This document shows, one piece after another, positions 27,719 through 36,543 of a stretch of DNA of 38,719 nt. Both the position numbers and the translations under genes were made by a program. Location: NCBI GenBank assembly GCA_028868305.1, contig JAGWUS010000037.1, positions 1-38,719 on the forward strand, in the 5' to 3' direction. Source of the DNA: Burkholderiales bacterium. Lineage in GTDB: Bacteria; Pseudomonadota; Gammaproteobacteria; Burkholderiales; Burkholderiaceae_C. Every line of letters starts with the position of its first letter. Position 1 is the first letter of the stretch. The notes beneath the pieces were generated by a model that saw only the letters and a program-made list of their open reading frames with translations, made no database searches and was not told where the DNA came from.

Positions 27719-30109
27719 TTAATCGTAGTTGCCAAAGCGGCTGTTGCTGCCGCCGGTATCACGCAAATTCTGGTAGCGGGAAATATTCTGTGTCAAGGTT
27801 CTGCGCGGGTCGATGCCCAGCCGGGTAAAACCCACAAACTCCAGCTGGAACATCAGGCGCTCGGTGGCGCTTGACGTACTGGTCTGCACCCGCTCGAACA
27901 CCAGACGCCCCAGCCAGCAGCCCGCATCGTACTCGACGCCCAGCACCGTGTCGACCAGACGGCCTTCATTGAGGCTGTAATTCATACGGCCCACGCTGTA
28001 ATAGCGTCCCGACCCCTGTCCGCGGCCCCTGCCCAGGTCCTGGCCACGATCCCCCCACAGGTCATTCAGCGGCCACTGCCAGCTCATGTCGAGCTGCTCA
28101 CTCACATCACGTTGAAACCGGTAGGCGGTGTTGATCACCCGGTAATTGCCGGGGTTATAGCGGGCACCGATGGTGGAACGCACGGATTGATCGGTCTTGG
28201 CGTTGTACTGCACCGTCGAATCCAGCGCCCAGCGGTCACTAACGTTCAAAGACGCACCCATCAGCACATCACTAAAGCCTGCCAAGGCAGGCGCAGCGGC
28301 ACTGTTGAGGGTGACCTGCTGGTCCTCAAAACGCAGGCGCTGGGCAACCCCGAAGCGGGCAATCTGCGCACCGGTCTGCTCGTCAAGATAGCGGGTCGTC
28401 AGCCCCAGGGTGAGCAGGTTATTGTCGGAAATCTTGTCATGCCCGACAAATGCGTTCTCGGTGAAGATGGTCGCAAAATTGAAGTCGTTTGCACCCGTGT
28501 CGTAATTGGGCAGGGCTGCCTGATTGCGGTAGGGCGTGTACACATAGAACGCCCTCGGCTCCAGGGTCTGCACCATGGAACGACCCCACAGGGAGGTTTC
28601 ACGCTCCAGCACCAGACCGCTATCCAGGCTGAACGTCGGCACCACACTGTCGGCCGTGTTGCTGCCATTGGGCAGCAGGGCATCAAACTGGTAGGTTGCA
28701 GCATGCAACTGCAGCTTCGGACTGATGAAACCTGCCGGCGCAAGCCAGGGCCGGCTGAGCTGCAACTGGGTGAAGGTGCGCTGGGTATTGGGCTGCAGGG
28801 TCTTGAAACGGTCTGCCTCGAACTGGGTGAAGTCTCCATCCACCGAAAAATCAAAGCCCCGTACATTGGCCAGCGCATAGCGAGCCGCCAGTTGCGGCAC
28901 GCGGTCGTAGGGCGGCACGATAGGGGCTGTTGGATCCTGCAGGGTCTGCCACCGCAGAAAGCGCGCACTGGCACTGACAGCCCCACGGCCCCAGCCTGCC
29001 AGAACATCGCTGGGCAGCAATCGCTGCGTGAGGGTGGCGCTGCTGCGGGTGAAGTCGCGCCAGTAATCATCGTCACTCACGCGGTTGAGGTTCACCGAGA
29101 GCCCCACATTGCCTATGGCATCGACGCCGGTGCTGATGGTCCCATTGTGCAGATAGGCCAGGCCCCAGCGGTCCGCGCCACGCAGCTTGTCTGTGGGCAT
29201 GTAGTTGGCTCGCACAGTGCCGCTGTAGCCGGGCTCAAGGTAGCGGAACTCACCCCCCATATCCACACCCCGCAGAGTCATGAGCGTGGGGGTAATGGTG
29301 GCATCGCGGTTGGGTGCGATGTTCCAGTAGTAGGGCGCCACCACTTCGGCGCCGTTGACGTTATCCACACCGATGGTCGGAGGCAGCAGACCCGACTTGC
29401 GCTTGTCGGTCAGCGGAAAGCTGATGGCAGGCACAGGCAGCACTGGCACGCCCTTGAAACTCAGCATGGCGCCATCCGCTACCCCCTCCTCCGCAGCGTT
29501 GTCCAGTGTGATGGTGGTGGCACGCAGGATCCAGTCAGGCATCCAGCCCGGCCCGGGCAGGCGCTTGCAGGTGGTGTAGCTTGCGTTGTGGATGACTGCG
29601 TGGTCCTCGTCGATGAAATCAACCCGGTCTGCCTCACCATGGGCATCGTTTTGCAGAAACTGGTAACGCGGCTGGCTAAAGAAACCTTCAAACCGCTCCA
29701 CCTTGAGCTCCAGCAAGGGCCCCTCGTACACATTGCCGCCCCGGTTGATGCGCACGTTGCCGCTGGCCCTGGCCTGGTCCGTGGGCTGGTCGTATTCCAG
29801 CCGGTCCGCTTTGATGGTGGTACCTGCCTTGCGGAACGTTGCTTCGCCTTCGATCACTGTCTCCAGGTCGGTCCGCCCCGACAGGTGCTCGCCCTGCAGA
29901 AAAACCGGAGCAGCATCCCGCTGCTCAGCGGGAATTTCCTCCTGCAGCAGGCTACTGGGGCGCAGGTTCAGACCGACATCCGACTCGGCGGGCATTGGCT
30001 GCGCCCACGCGCCCGAACCCAGCGCCGCGCATACCACGAGGGCGACGGGACTAAGCTTGGTGCGGGGACAGGGCTGCGAAACCAGAGCTTCGCGTAAAGA
30101 AAGACGCAT
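27719..30109 (-). CDS. lptD: LPS-assembly protein LptD
   Basis: Outer-membrane barrel that, with LptE, inserts lipopolysaccharide into the outer leaflet. The 796-residue precursor has a signal peptide ending near GSGAWAQ. A jellyroll (OstA) domain occupies about 75-190 (VIEGEATFRKAGTTIKADRL, ARASGNVRINRGG). The C-terminal barrel begins near LPVPAISFPLTDKRKSG. Only two Cys are visible in the mature part, TTCKRL at about residue 180 and DAGCWLG near 730. E. coli has four, so only one inter-domain disulfide is possible. A Gly/Arg-rich loop (GRGRGQGSGR) lies near the C-terminus. It starts the lptD-surA-rsmA operon and is divergent from amgK with 36 bases between the starts. Confidence 0.96.
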   Translation of the reverse strand: MRLSLREALVSQPCPRTKLSPVALVVCAALGSGAWAQPMPAESDVGLNLRPSSLLQEEIPAEQRDAAPVFLQGEHLSGRTDLETVIEGEATFRKAGTTIKADRLEYDQPTDQARASGNVRINRGGNVYEGPLLELKVERFEGFFSQPRYQFLQNDAHGEADRVDFIDEDHAVIHNASYTTCKRLPGPGWMPDWILRATTITLDNAAEEGVADGAMLSFKGVPVLPVPAISFPLTDKRKSGLLPPTIGVDNVNGAEVVAPYYWNIAPNRDATITPTLMTLRGVDMGGEFRYLEPGYSGTVRANYMPTDKLRGADRWGLAYLHNGTISTGVDAIGNVGLSVNLNRVSDDDYWRDFTRSSATLTQRLLPSDVLAGWGRGAVSASARFLRWQTLQDPTAPIVPPYDRVPQLAARYALANVRGFDFSVDGDFTQFEADRFKTLQPNTQRTFTQLQLSRPWLAPAGFISPKLQLHAATYQFDALLPNGSNTADSVVPTFSLDSGLVLERETSLWGRSMVQTLEPRAFYVYTPYRNQAALPNYDTGANDFNFATIFTENAFVGHDKISDNNLLTLGLTTRYLDEQTGAQIARFGVAQRLRFEDQQVTLNSAAAPALAGFSDVLMGASLNVSDRWALDSTVQYNAKTDQSVRSTIGARYNPGNYRVINTAYRFQRDVSEQLDMSWQWPLNDLWGDRGQDLGRGRGQGSGRYYSVGRMNYSLNEGRLVDTVLGVEYDAGCWLGRLVFERVQTSTSSATERLMFQLEFVGFTRLGIDPRRTLTQNISRYQNLRDTGGSNSRFGNYD

Positions 30110-30130
30110 GGGGACCAGAGACAGGGTTTG

Positions 30131-30136
30131 TAGAAT
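30131..30136 (+). promoter_or_regulatory. Possible -10 element of amgK
   Basis: TAGAAT ends 9 bases before the amgK ATG, so the leader would be only a few bases long, and no Shine-Dalgarno sequence is present. The same hexamer stands close before three other plus-strand genes here. No clear -35 is visible. Confidence 0.3.
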
Positions 30137-30145
30137 GGATTATCC

Positions 30146-31312
30146 ATGAGCTCCACGCCTACCTCCTTCCCGTCCCCTGCCGCTGTCGCATGGGCTGATC
30201 CCAGCCGCCAGGCACTGTTTGAACAGTGGTTCGCCAGTGTGCAGGATGCGCAGGGCCTGAGCCATGCCACACTGCGGCTGGCCTCTGCAGACGCCAGCTT
30301 TCGCCGCTACCTGCGGGTCGAAACTGCGCAAGGCAGCCGCATCATCATGGATGCGCCGCCCGACAAAGAAAACTGCCAACCCTTTGTGCATGTAGCCCGC
30401 CTGATGGAGGCCGCCGGCCTGAAGGTACCCCAGGTGCTGGCCTGGGACCAGTCCAACGGCTTCATGCTGCTCAGCGACCTGGGCAGCATGACCATGATGC
30501 AGGTGATCGACCCGAATGCTGCGCCGCCACTGGGGCTGTACCTGCAGGCCGTCGATACGCTGCTGCAATGGCAACTGGCCTCCAGACCCGGCGAACTGCC
30601 GCCCTACGACGAAGCCCTGCTGCGCCGCGAGCTGGAACTGTTCCCCCAGTGGTACCTGACCGAACACCGCAAGGTCACCATCGACGCAGACATGCGCAAA
30701 ACGCTGGACGAAGCCTTTGCCTGCATCATCCAGAACAACCTGGCGTGGCCCAGCGTCTATGTGCACCGCGATTTCATGCCCCGGAACCTGATGGCCCCCA
30801 CGCTCCCCACTGGGTGTGGTCCGCTGCCCCCCGAGGGGGCTGTTTCGCCTTGGGGCGGCCCGGCGGCGAAACTCTCTGCGCCCCCGGATAACCATCTCGG
30901 GGTGCTGGACTTCCAGGACGCGGTATACGGCCCCATCACCTATGACATTGCCAGCCTGATGCGCGATGCGTTTCTCAGCTGGGACGAAGACTTCTGTCTG
31001 GACGTGACCATCCGCTACTGGGAGAAAGCCCGCAAGGCGGGCCTGCCGGTGGGCGACGACTTTGGCGAGTTTTACCGGGGCGTGGAGTGGATGGGCCTGC
31101 AGCGCCACCTGAAAGTCGCCGGCATTTTTGCGCGGTTGACCCTGCGCGATGGCAAGCCGCAGTACCTGGCCGACACGCCGCGCTTTATCGGCTATATCCG
31201 TTCCACCTGCGCCCGCTACCGGGAGCTCAAGCCTCTGTTGCGCCTGTTAGAAACGGTCGAAGGCATAGCATCCGCCAACATTCTGGCCTACAACAAACCT
31301 CAAGCCAGATAG
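30146..31312 (+). CDS. amgK: N-acetylmuramate/N-acetylglucosamine anomeric kinase
   Basis: Phosphorylates MurNAc (and GlcNAc) at C1 with ATP, the step before MurU in cell-wall recycling. The 388-residue protein has the aminoglycoside-phosphotransferase fold. Visible are ASFRRYLRV in the N-lobe, RLMEAAGLKVPQVLAWD, and FMLLSDLGSMTMM. The catalytic loop is VYVHRDFMPRNLM and the metal-binding motif GVLDFQDAVYGPITYDIA. Between those two motifs sits an extra stretch (about residues 217-247, Pro/Gly-rich) encoded by a GC-rich repeat at 30795-30885; other AmgK proteins have only a few residues there. It is divergent from lptD as in Pseudomonas, but murU does not follow. Confidence 0.9.
   Translation: MSSTPTSFPSPAAVAWADPSRQALFEQWFASVQDAQGLSHATLRLASADASFRRYLRVETAQGSRIIMDAPPDKENCQPFVHVARLMEAAGLKVPQVLAWDQSNGFMLLSDLGSMTMMQVIDPNAAPPLGLYLQAVDTLLQWQLASRPGELPPYDEALLRRELELFPQWYLTEHRKVTIDADMRKTLDEAFACIIQNNLAWPSVYVHRDFMPRNLMAPTLPTGCGPLPPEGAVSPWGGPAAKLSAPPDNHLGVLDFQDAVYGPITYDIASLMRDAFLSWDEDFCLDVTIRYWEKARKAGLPVGDDFGEFYRGVEWMGLQRHLKVAGIFARLTLRDGKPQYLADTPRFIGYIRSTCARYRELKPLLRLLETVEGIASANILAYNKPQAR
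30795..30885 (+). repeat. GC-rich ~90-bp palindromic repeat inside amgK
   Basis: Starts CCCCCACGCTCCCC and ends GCGCCCCC. At its centre it holds the hairpin GCCCCC-CGA-GGGGGC (30826-30840), followed by TTGGGGCGGCCCGGCGG. It is unlike the ~55-bp family. I recall similar sequences scattered in Comamonadaceae genomes, but only one copy is seen here. It adds about 30 codons in frame. Confidence 0.7.
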
Positions 31313-31360
31313 GGCTCTAGCCCTTATAGGACATGCACAACTAGCTATATATTTGATAGC
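31307..31360 (-). repeat. Interspersed ~55-bp repeat, copy at the amgK end and amgK-rsmE gap
   Basis: On the minus strand GCTATCAAATATATAGCTAG, then TTGTGC, AAGGGCTAGAGCCCTAT. The end of the repeat overlaps the last amgK codons and stop; the head lies 18 bases before the rsmE ATG. Confidence 0.8.
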
Positions 31361-31377
31361 ATACCGTCACACCTCCC

Positions 31378-32130
31378 ATGCCCCGTTTCTTTTGCCCCGC
31401 TGCACTTTCCACCGATGCACTGCTGGACCTGCCTGCGGGAGCAGCGCGGCATGTGCAGGTGCTGCGCCTGCAGCCCGGCGACAGCATCACCCTGTTCAAC
31501 CACGGCCCCGGCTGGGACGGGCCTTTTCCGGGTGGCGAATTTGACGCCACCGTCACCCGCATGGGGCGCAGCGACGTGCAGGTGCAGGTAGGCGCCCACC
31601 ACGCGACCGAGCGGGAGGCCAGCCGTGCCGTGCATCTGGCGGTGGGCATGCCCGCCAACGACCGCATGGACTGGCTGGTGGAAAAGGCCACCGAACTCGG
31701 TGTCGCCAGCATCCAGCCCCTGATGACCGAGCGCAGTGTGCTGCGCCTGACGGGTGAGCGCGCCGACAAAAAGGTGGCGCACTGGCAAAGCGTGGCCATT
31801 TCCGCGTGCGAACAATGCGGCGGCAACCGGGTGCCCGCCGTCCATCCCGTGCAGACACTGGCACAGTGGCTCAAAGCGGGCGTGTCGCACGACGCCACCA
31901 GTCCCGCACACCCACACCGCCTGCTGCTCTCGCTACGCGAGGGATCACGCGCGTTGCATTCGCTTGCGCCCAAGCTTGCGGACGCACTGTTCCTCAGTGG
32001 TCCCGAGGGCGGCCTGGGCCCGGCCGAAGAGGACGCGGCGATGCAGGCCGGCTTCGCGCCCGTCTCACTCGGACCGCGGGTGCTGCGTGCAGAAACCGCC
32101 GCGCTGGCAGCGCTTACACTGCTGGCATGA
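31378..32130 (+). CDS. rsmE: 16S rRNA (uracil1498-N3)-methyltransferase
   Basis: Methylates U1498 in the decoding centre of 16S rRNA. The 250-residue SPOUT-class enzyme has an N-terminal PUA-like domain (RHVQVLRLQPGDSITLFNHG) and a C-terminal trefoil knot. Typical segments are DRMDWLVEKATELGVASIQP, ISACEQCGGNRVP, SAM-binding FLSGPEGGLGPAE and SLGPRVLRAETAALAAL. The ATG at 31378 follows a repeat-containing spacer. The stop overlaps the next gene's start as ATGA, so the MFS gene is translationally coupled, although no functional link between the two is evident. Confidence 0.95.
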   Translation: MPRFFCPAALSTDALLDLPAGAARHVQVLRLQPGDSITLFNHGPGWDGPFPGGEFDATVTRMGRSDVQVQVGAHHATEREASRAVHLAVGMPANDRMDWLVEKATELGVASIQPLMTERSVLRLTGERADKKVAHWQSVAISACEQCGGNRVPAVHPVQTLAQWLKAGVSHDATSPAHPHRLLLSLREGSRALHSLAPKLADALFLSGPEGGLGPAEEDAAMQAGFAPVSLGPRVLRAETAALAALTLLA

Positions 32131-33302
32131 ACCGCAACCTCTGGCTGCTGGCCCTGTGCCAAGGACTCTTTCTCACCAACAACGTCACCTTCATTGCCAT
32201 CAATGGCCTGGTGGGTCTGGCGCTGGCGCCCTATGGCTGGATGGCCACCCTGCCGGTGATGGGCTACGTGGTGGGTGGCGCCCTGAGTACACCGCTCGTG
32301 GCCAAAACACAGTCACGGTTCGGGCGACGTGGCTCGTTCCAGATTGGCCTGGCGGTAGCCGCAGGCTCGGCGCTGCTGGGCGCCTGGGCTGTGTTTGGGC
32401 ACCACTTCTGGCTGCTGGTGACGGCCACCGTGATCGCCGGCTACTACAGCGCCAACGGACAACTTTACCGCTTTGCCGCTGCGGAACTGGCATTGCCCGC
32501 GTTTCGCGAAAAGGCGGTTTCCCTGGTGATGGCAGGTGGCCTGCTGGGGGCCGTTGCGGGCCCGAATCTGGCAGCCCGCACACGCAACCTGCTGGAAGTG
32601 CAGTTTGCCGGAGCCTACATTGTGCTGGCCGTGGTCGCACTGGCCGCCATGGTGCTGATGGCCTTTATCCGCTTTCCGGACACCGCCACTCCGCAGGGCA
32701 AGGCCACGGGTGGACGCAGCCTGTGGGCCATCATGCGTCAGCCTGTGTTTGCAGTGGCCTGCATCAGCGCAGCACTCAGCTATGGCGTCATGAACCTGCT
32801 TATGGCAGCCACCCCGCTTGCCATGCAACAGTGCGGTCTGGGTTTTGATGATGCCGCGCTGGTGCTGGAGTGGCACGTGATTGGCATGTTTGCACCCGGC
32901 TTCTTCACCGGGCATCTGATCAAGCGTTTTGGCACGCTGACCATCATGGGTGTTGGCGCTATGCTGAACCTGGCGTGCATTGCGTTTGCGTTGTCGGGTG
33001 TGGAATTGCACCAGTTTGTGATCGCGCTGTTCCTGCTGGGTGTTGGCTGGAATTTCCTGTTCACCGGCAGCACCACGCTGTCCCTGGGTGCCTACCGGCC
33101 CGAAGAAAAAGACCGGGCCCAAGCGGCCATCAACTTCTGTGTATTTGGTGTGATGGCCCTGACCTCGTTCGCCTCTGGCGCCCTGATCACCACCCAGGGC
33201 TGGACACTGCTGAACCTGGGGTCACTGGTGCCGGTGGCGCTGATGGTGCTGGCATTGGGCTGGCTGGCGTTGCAGCAGCGATCACGCTTGCCAACATCCT
33301 GA
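32127..33302 (+). CDS. MFS transporter
   Basis: A 391-residue inner-membrane protein with about 12 membrane helices, a standard major-facilitator size. The N-terminal half starts LWLLALCQGLFLTNNVTFIA, followed by a motif A-like loop TQSRFGRRGSFQIG. The central cytoplasmic loop is FPDTATPQGKATGGRS, and the second half has LIKRFGTLTIMGVGAML. It resembles the drug:H+ and YfcJ/YcaD-like groups, but the substrate cannot be told. ATG 32127 overlaps the rsmE stop. It converges on the lipase gene with 14 bases between the stops. Confidence 0.88.
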   Translation: MNRNLWLLALCQGLFLTNNVTFIAINGLVGLALAPYGWMATLPVMGYVVGGALSTPLVAKTQSRFGRRGSFQIGLAVAAGSALLGAWAVFGHHFWLLVTATVIAGYYSANGQLYRFAAAELALPAFREKAVSLVMAGGLLGAVAGPNLAARTRNLLEVQFAGAYIVLAVVALAAMVLMAFIRFPDTATPQGKATGGRSLWAIMRQPVFAVACISAALSYGVMNLLMAATPLAMQQCGLGFDDAALVLEWHVIGMFAPGFFTGHLIKRFGTLTIMGVGAMLNLACIAFALSGVELHQFVIALFLLGVGWNFLFTGSTTLSLGAYRPEEKDRAQAAINFCVFGVMALTSFASGALITTQGWTLLNLGSLVPVALMVLALGWLALQQRSRLPTS

Positions 33303-33316
33303 GTGCACGTAATGGC

Positions 33317-34186
33317 TCAGGTTCCGGCAGGCTTTCTTGCCTGCCGGTCCAGCCATTGCTTCAAGGCTGCAAAGACCGGGCGTGCGTCGTATTCGTTGAA
33401 GATCTCGTGGTACAGCGTGTCGAAGCACACCGCGGTCACGATGCTCTTGGGTGCCGCCGCAGCAAAAGCCCGGCTACCATCGGCGTTGAGAAGGCGGTCG
33501 TCGCCCGCATACATGAGCAGCGTGGGCACCGTCCAATGCGGTGCATGGGCCAGCGCAGCCGGACCAGCAGTGGCAATGAACCGCGCCAGACGGGCCGATA
33601 TGCGGTCGTGCACCAGCGGGTCCGCCTTATAGTCAATCACTACGGCCGGATCATGCGAAATGTATTGCGGCTTGAGGCCATTGCCAACACGCAAATTGGG
33701 CGCAATCCTGGGTAACACCGCCACAAGAAACTTCTGGAAAGCGTTCAGGCCCGGGTCCAGCGCCGGGGACGACAAAATAACGCCATCCACCGTACGCATG
33801 TTCAGCGAAATAAAACGGGCCACCACCAGCCCCCCCATGCTGTGCCCCAGCAGGAAAAGCGGCATACCGGGCGGCATCTGCGCACGGGTGCTGTCCACTA
33901 TGTCGGCCAGATCGTCCAGCAGCCGGTTGTCCGAGGGCAGGCTACCCCGCAGACCTTCCGATTCACCGTGCCCGCACTGGTCGTAGCCACGTGCTGCAAA
34001 ACCCCACTCGTTGAGCTTGGCCGCCACATGGTTGTAGCGACCAGCGTGCTCGCCCAGGCCGTGGACGATGATGACCATGCCACGCTTGGGTACATGCGAA
34101 GGTAGCGGCCATTCCTGCACGATCAGGTTGGCACCGTCGCTGGCAATGAATGTCGAAAGGGACGAAGTACTGGGCGGGGTGTACAT
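33317..34186 (-). CDS. Alpha/beta hydrolase, monoacylglycerol-lipase-like
   Basis: A 289-residue serine hydrolase of the monoglyceride lipase (Hydrolase_4) group, probably cytoplasmic. Visible are the oxyanion-hole region IIVHGLGEHAGRYNHVA, GYDQCGHGESEG, the nucleophile elbow LLGHSMGGLV, the acidic residue in MYAGDDRLL, and the His in LYHEIFNEYD. All three catalytic residues are in order. ATG 34186 is 6 bases after the M20 peptidase stop; an in-frame TTG at 34192 overlaps that stop codon by a base context and is less likely. It is the last gene of a tight minus-strand run. Substrate (glycerides or another ester) is unproven. Confidence 0.88.
   Translation of the reverse strand: MYTPPSTSSLSTFIASDGANLIVQEWPLPSHVPKRGMVIIVHGLGEHAGRYNHVAAKLNEWGFAARGYDQCGHGESEGLRGSLPSDNRLLDDLADIVDSTRAQMPPGMPLFLLGHSMGGLVVARFISLNMRTVDGVILSSPALDPGLNAFQKFLVAVLPRIAPNLRVGNGLKPQYISHDPAVVIDYKADPLVHDRISARLARFIATAGPAALAHAPHWTVPTLLMYAGDDRLLNADGSRAFAAAAPKSIVTAVCFDTLYHEIFNEYDARPVFAALKQWLDRQARKPAGT
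33324..33347. repeat. Perfect 9-bp hairpin at the 3' end of the lipase gene
   Basis: CCGGCAGGC, loop TTTCTT, GCCTGCCGG. It lies within the last lipase codons and just after the convergent MFS stop. No T tract follows on either strand, so it may be a weak or factor-assisted terminator for both genes. Confidence 0.5.
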
Positions 34187-34192
34187 GGCCAA

Positions 34193-35671
34193 TTACCCGG
34201 GAAAGGCAGACAGCACTTGCGCCACTGCCGCAGTGAGCTTCTTGGCGTAGGGCACATGCAGGAATTCATTGGGACCGTGCGCATTGCTCTTGGGCCCCAG
34301 CACACCGCAGACCATCATCTGCGCTTTGGGAAAGCCTTTGGAAAGCATGTTCATCAGCGGAATGGTACCGCCTTGGCCGATGTAGCCGCAGGGCGCGCCA
34401 AAGTGGGCGCTGGAAGCGTCGTTCAGGGCAGCCTCAAACCAGGGGGCCGTATCGGGGGCATTCCAGCCGGTGGCGCTGGACATACCTTCAAAGGTCACTT
34501 TGGCCTGGTAGGGCGCGTTGTCCTCCAGCAGGGTTTTCAGCTCTTGCACCGCCGTACTGGCCTCTACCAGCGGTGGCAGACGCAGCGAGAGTTTGAATGC
34601 GGTGTACGGGCGCAGTACATTGCCTGCGTTGCCCAGTGTCGGGAAACCGTCGGCGCCGGTCACGCTCAGTGTGGGCTTCCAGGTACGGTTGAGCAGGGCT
34701 TCCAGCGGGTCGGTGGTGGTGGGCAAGGCGAATGCCGTGGAGCCGCCACAGTCGTAGTGCGCCCACGGAAAGCGGCGATAAATTTCTTCGCCCAGAATGG
34801 CCGCTGTCGCCCTGGCCTGGGTCAGCCGCTCGGCGGGCACTTCGCAGTGGAAGCTGGCAGGCAGCAGGCGACCGGTGGCACTGTCCTCCAGGCGGTCCAG
34901 CACCTGGCGCATGATGCGAAAACTCGATGGCACCAGGCCACTGGCGTCTCCCGAATGCACACCTTCGGTCAATATCTCTACCTTGAGGACGCCACTGGCC
35001 ATGCCACGCAGGCTGCTGGTGAGCCACAGCTGGTCGTAGTTGCCAGCGCCTGAGTCCAGGCACACCACCAGACCGACATCGCCCAGGCGCACCTTCAACG
35101 CATCAATGTAGGGCAGCAAATCGTAAGAGCCGCTTTCTTCGCAGGTTTCGATCAGCCCCACGATGCGGGGATGCGCTGCATTTTGCGTTGTGAGTGCCTG
35201 AATGGCGGCGATGGCAGCGTACGCGGCGTAGCCATCGTCCGCACCGCCTCGGCCGTACAGTCTGCCGTCTTCCATTTTGGGCGTCCAGGGACCCAGATCG
35301 TTGCGCCAGCCGGAAAACTCGGGCTGCTTGTCCAGGTGGCCATACATCAGCACGGTTTGTGTCGATTGGCTTTGCGTGGCGGCCACTTCGAAAAACAGTA
35401 CTGGCGTGCGGCCCTCCAGGCGAATCACTTCGAGCGTCAGTCCGGAAACTTTTTGCGCCGCAATCCATGCGGCGGTATTGCGCACCACGGTGTCGATATA
35501 GCCATTGGCCTGCCAGTTGGCATCGAACATCGGGGACTTGGCCGGTATGGCGATGTAGTCCTTCAACTGCGGGACGATGGAGTCGTCCCAGGCCGAACTC
35601 ACCTCTGCCAGAGCCTGAGCAGCATTGAGCGCACTGAGTGGAACGCGAGCATTCATGGTGGTGGGGGCCAT
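34193..35671 (-). CDS. M20 family metallopeptidase
   Basis: A 492-residue cytoplasmic dizinc peptidase of the M20/dipeptidase group (CNDP/DapE-like). Metal and catalytic residues are in order: His in MYGHLDKQPE, Asp in YGRGGADDGY, the Glu pair in ETCEESGS, Asp in CLDSGAG and the C-terminal His in NEFLHVPY. A dimerisation lid domain (about 200-340, with GVHSGDASG) interrupts the catalytic domain. It starts at ATG 35671, or at the in-frame ATG 35656. It is 44 bases after the isomerase gene and 6 bases before the lipase. The peptide substrate is unknown. Confidence 0.92.
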   Translation of the reverse strand: MAPTTMNARVPLSALNAAQALAEVSSAWDDSIVPQLKDYIAIPAKSPMFDANWQANGYIDTVVRNTAAWIAAQKVSGLTLEVIRLEGRTPVLFFEVAATQSQSTQTVLMYGHLDKQPEFSGWRNDLGPWTPKMEDGRLYGRGGADDGYAAYAAIAAIQALTTQNAAHPRIVGLIETCEESGSYDLLPYIDALKVRLGDVGLVVCLDSGAGNYDQLWLTSSLRGMASGVLKVEILTEGVHSGDASGLVPSSFRIMRQVLDRLEDSATGRLLPASFHCEVPAERLTQARATAAILGEEIYRRFPWAHYDCGGSTAFALPTTTDPLEALLNRTWKPTLSVTGADGFPTLGNAGNVLRPYTAFKLSLRLPPLVEASTAVQELKTLLEDNAPYQAKVTFEGMSSATGWNAPDTAPWFEAALNDASSAHFGAPCGYIGQGGTIPLMNMLSKGFPKAQMMVCGVLGPKSNAHGPNEFLHVPYAKKLTAAVAQVLSAFPG

Positions 35672-35715
35672 CGATGGCGGCGGTCAGAAACCCTGCATCA
35701 TGCCACGTGCCAGGC

Positions 35716-36534
35716 CTACTTCGGCAGCCAGCCCAGACCGGCACGGGTTGCGCCGGGCACCGGTCCTCGCCGGGGCCGGTACTCACAACCGATCCAGCCC
35801 GCGTAATCCAGCGAATCTATGACACCAAAAAGATAGGGGTAATGCAGCTCGCCCATGTCCGGTTCGTGGCGTTCTGGCACGCCAGCGATCTGGATATGGC
35901 CCACGGCGCCGCCAGGCAGGTACTGGCGCAGTTTCCTGGCCACATCACCCTCCATGATCTGGCAGTGGTACAGGTCCATCTGCACCTTGAGATGCGGTGC
36001 ACCCACGGCCTGCACCACCGCATGGGCCTGCCCCTGGTGGGTCAGAAAGTAGCCCGGCATGTCGCGGGTGTTGATGGGTTCGATCAGCAACTCTACCCCG
36101 GCTGTGCCTGCCAGTGAAGCCGCCCAGGCCAGGTTGCCCAGATAGGTGTCGTAGGCCTGCTCCACCGGGACTTCGTGCGATGGACAACCGGCCATGACAT
36201 GCACGCGCGGGCACTGGAGGGTGTGTGCAACCGTGAGTGCGTGCTCTACCGATGCGCGAAACTCGGCTTCGCGCCCGGGCAGACAAGCCGTTCCGCGTGC
36301 GCCCTGATCCCAGGCGGTGGCCATGTCACCCACGTTGTTACCGCCGGGCGCTGCGTTGAACAGCACCTGCTGCAAGCCGTTGCCGGCCAGACGCGCGGCC
36401 AATTCCACCGTAGGCCACGCGTAGGGAAACAAGTACTCTACCCCCACAAAGCCGTCACTGGCCGCCGCTGCAAAGCGTTCCAGAAACGGCAACTCGGTGT
36501 ACATCAGGCTCAGATTGGCGGCGAAGCGGGGCAT
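35716..36534 (-). CDS. hyi: Hydroxypyruvate isomerase family protein
   Basis: Interconverts hydroxypyruvate and tartronate semialdehyde, or acts on 2-oxo-tetronate as OtnI; sequence alone does not separate these. The 272-residue TIM barrel begins [20 protein letters not shown] and carries [18 protein letters not shown] and HVMAGCP. Catalytic/metal Glu residues lie in [16 protein letters not shown] and IGCEYRPR, with MDLYHCQ and [14 protein letters not shown] between them. It lies 9 bases after chrA. No glyoxylate carboligase or tartronate semialdehyde reductase is nearby, which leaves its pathway open. Confidence 0.88.
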   Translation of the reverse strand: MPRFAANLSLMYTELPFLERFAAAASDGFVGVEYLFPYAWPTVELAARLAGNGLQQVLFNAAPGGNNVGDMATAWDQGARGTACLPGREAEFRASVEHALTVAHTLQCPRVHVMAGCPSHEVPVEQAYDTYLGNLAWAASLAGTAGVELLIEPINTRDMPGYFLTHQGQAHAVVQAVGAPHLKVQMDLYHCQIMEGDVARKLRQYLPGGAVGHIQIAGVPERHEPDMGELHYPYLFGVIDSLDYAGWIGCEYRPRRGPVPGATRAGLGWLPK

Positions 36535-36543
36535 GGGCGTTTT

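Noticed and set aside
28112..30097. A 661-codon open frame on the plus strand
   Set aside because: Antisense to lptD with no recognisable domains; LptD is certain.
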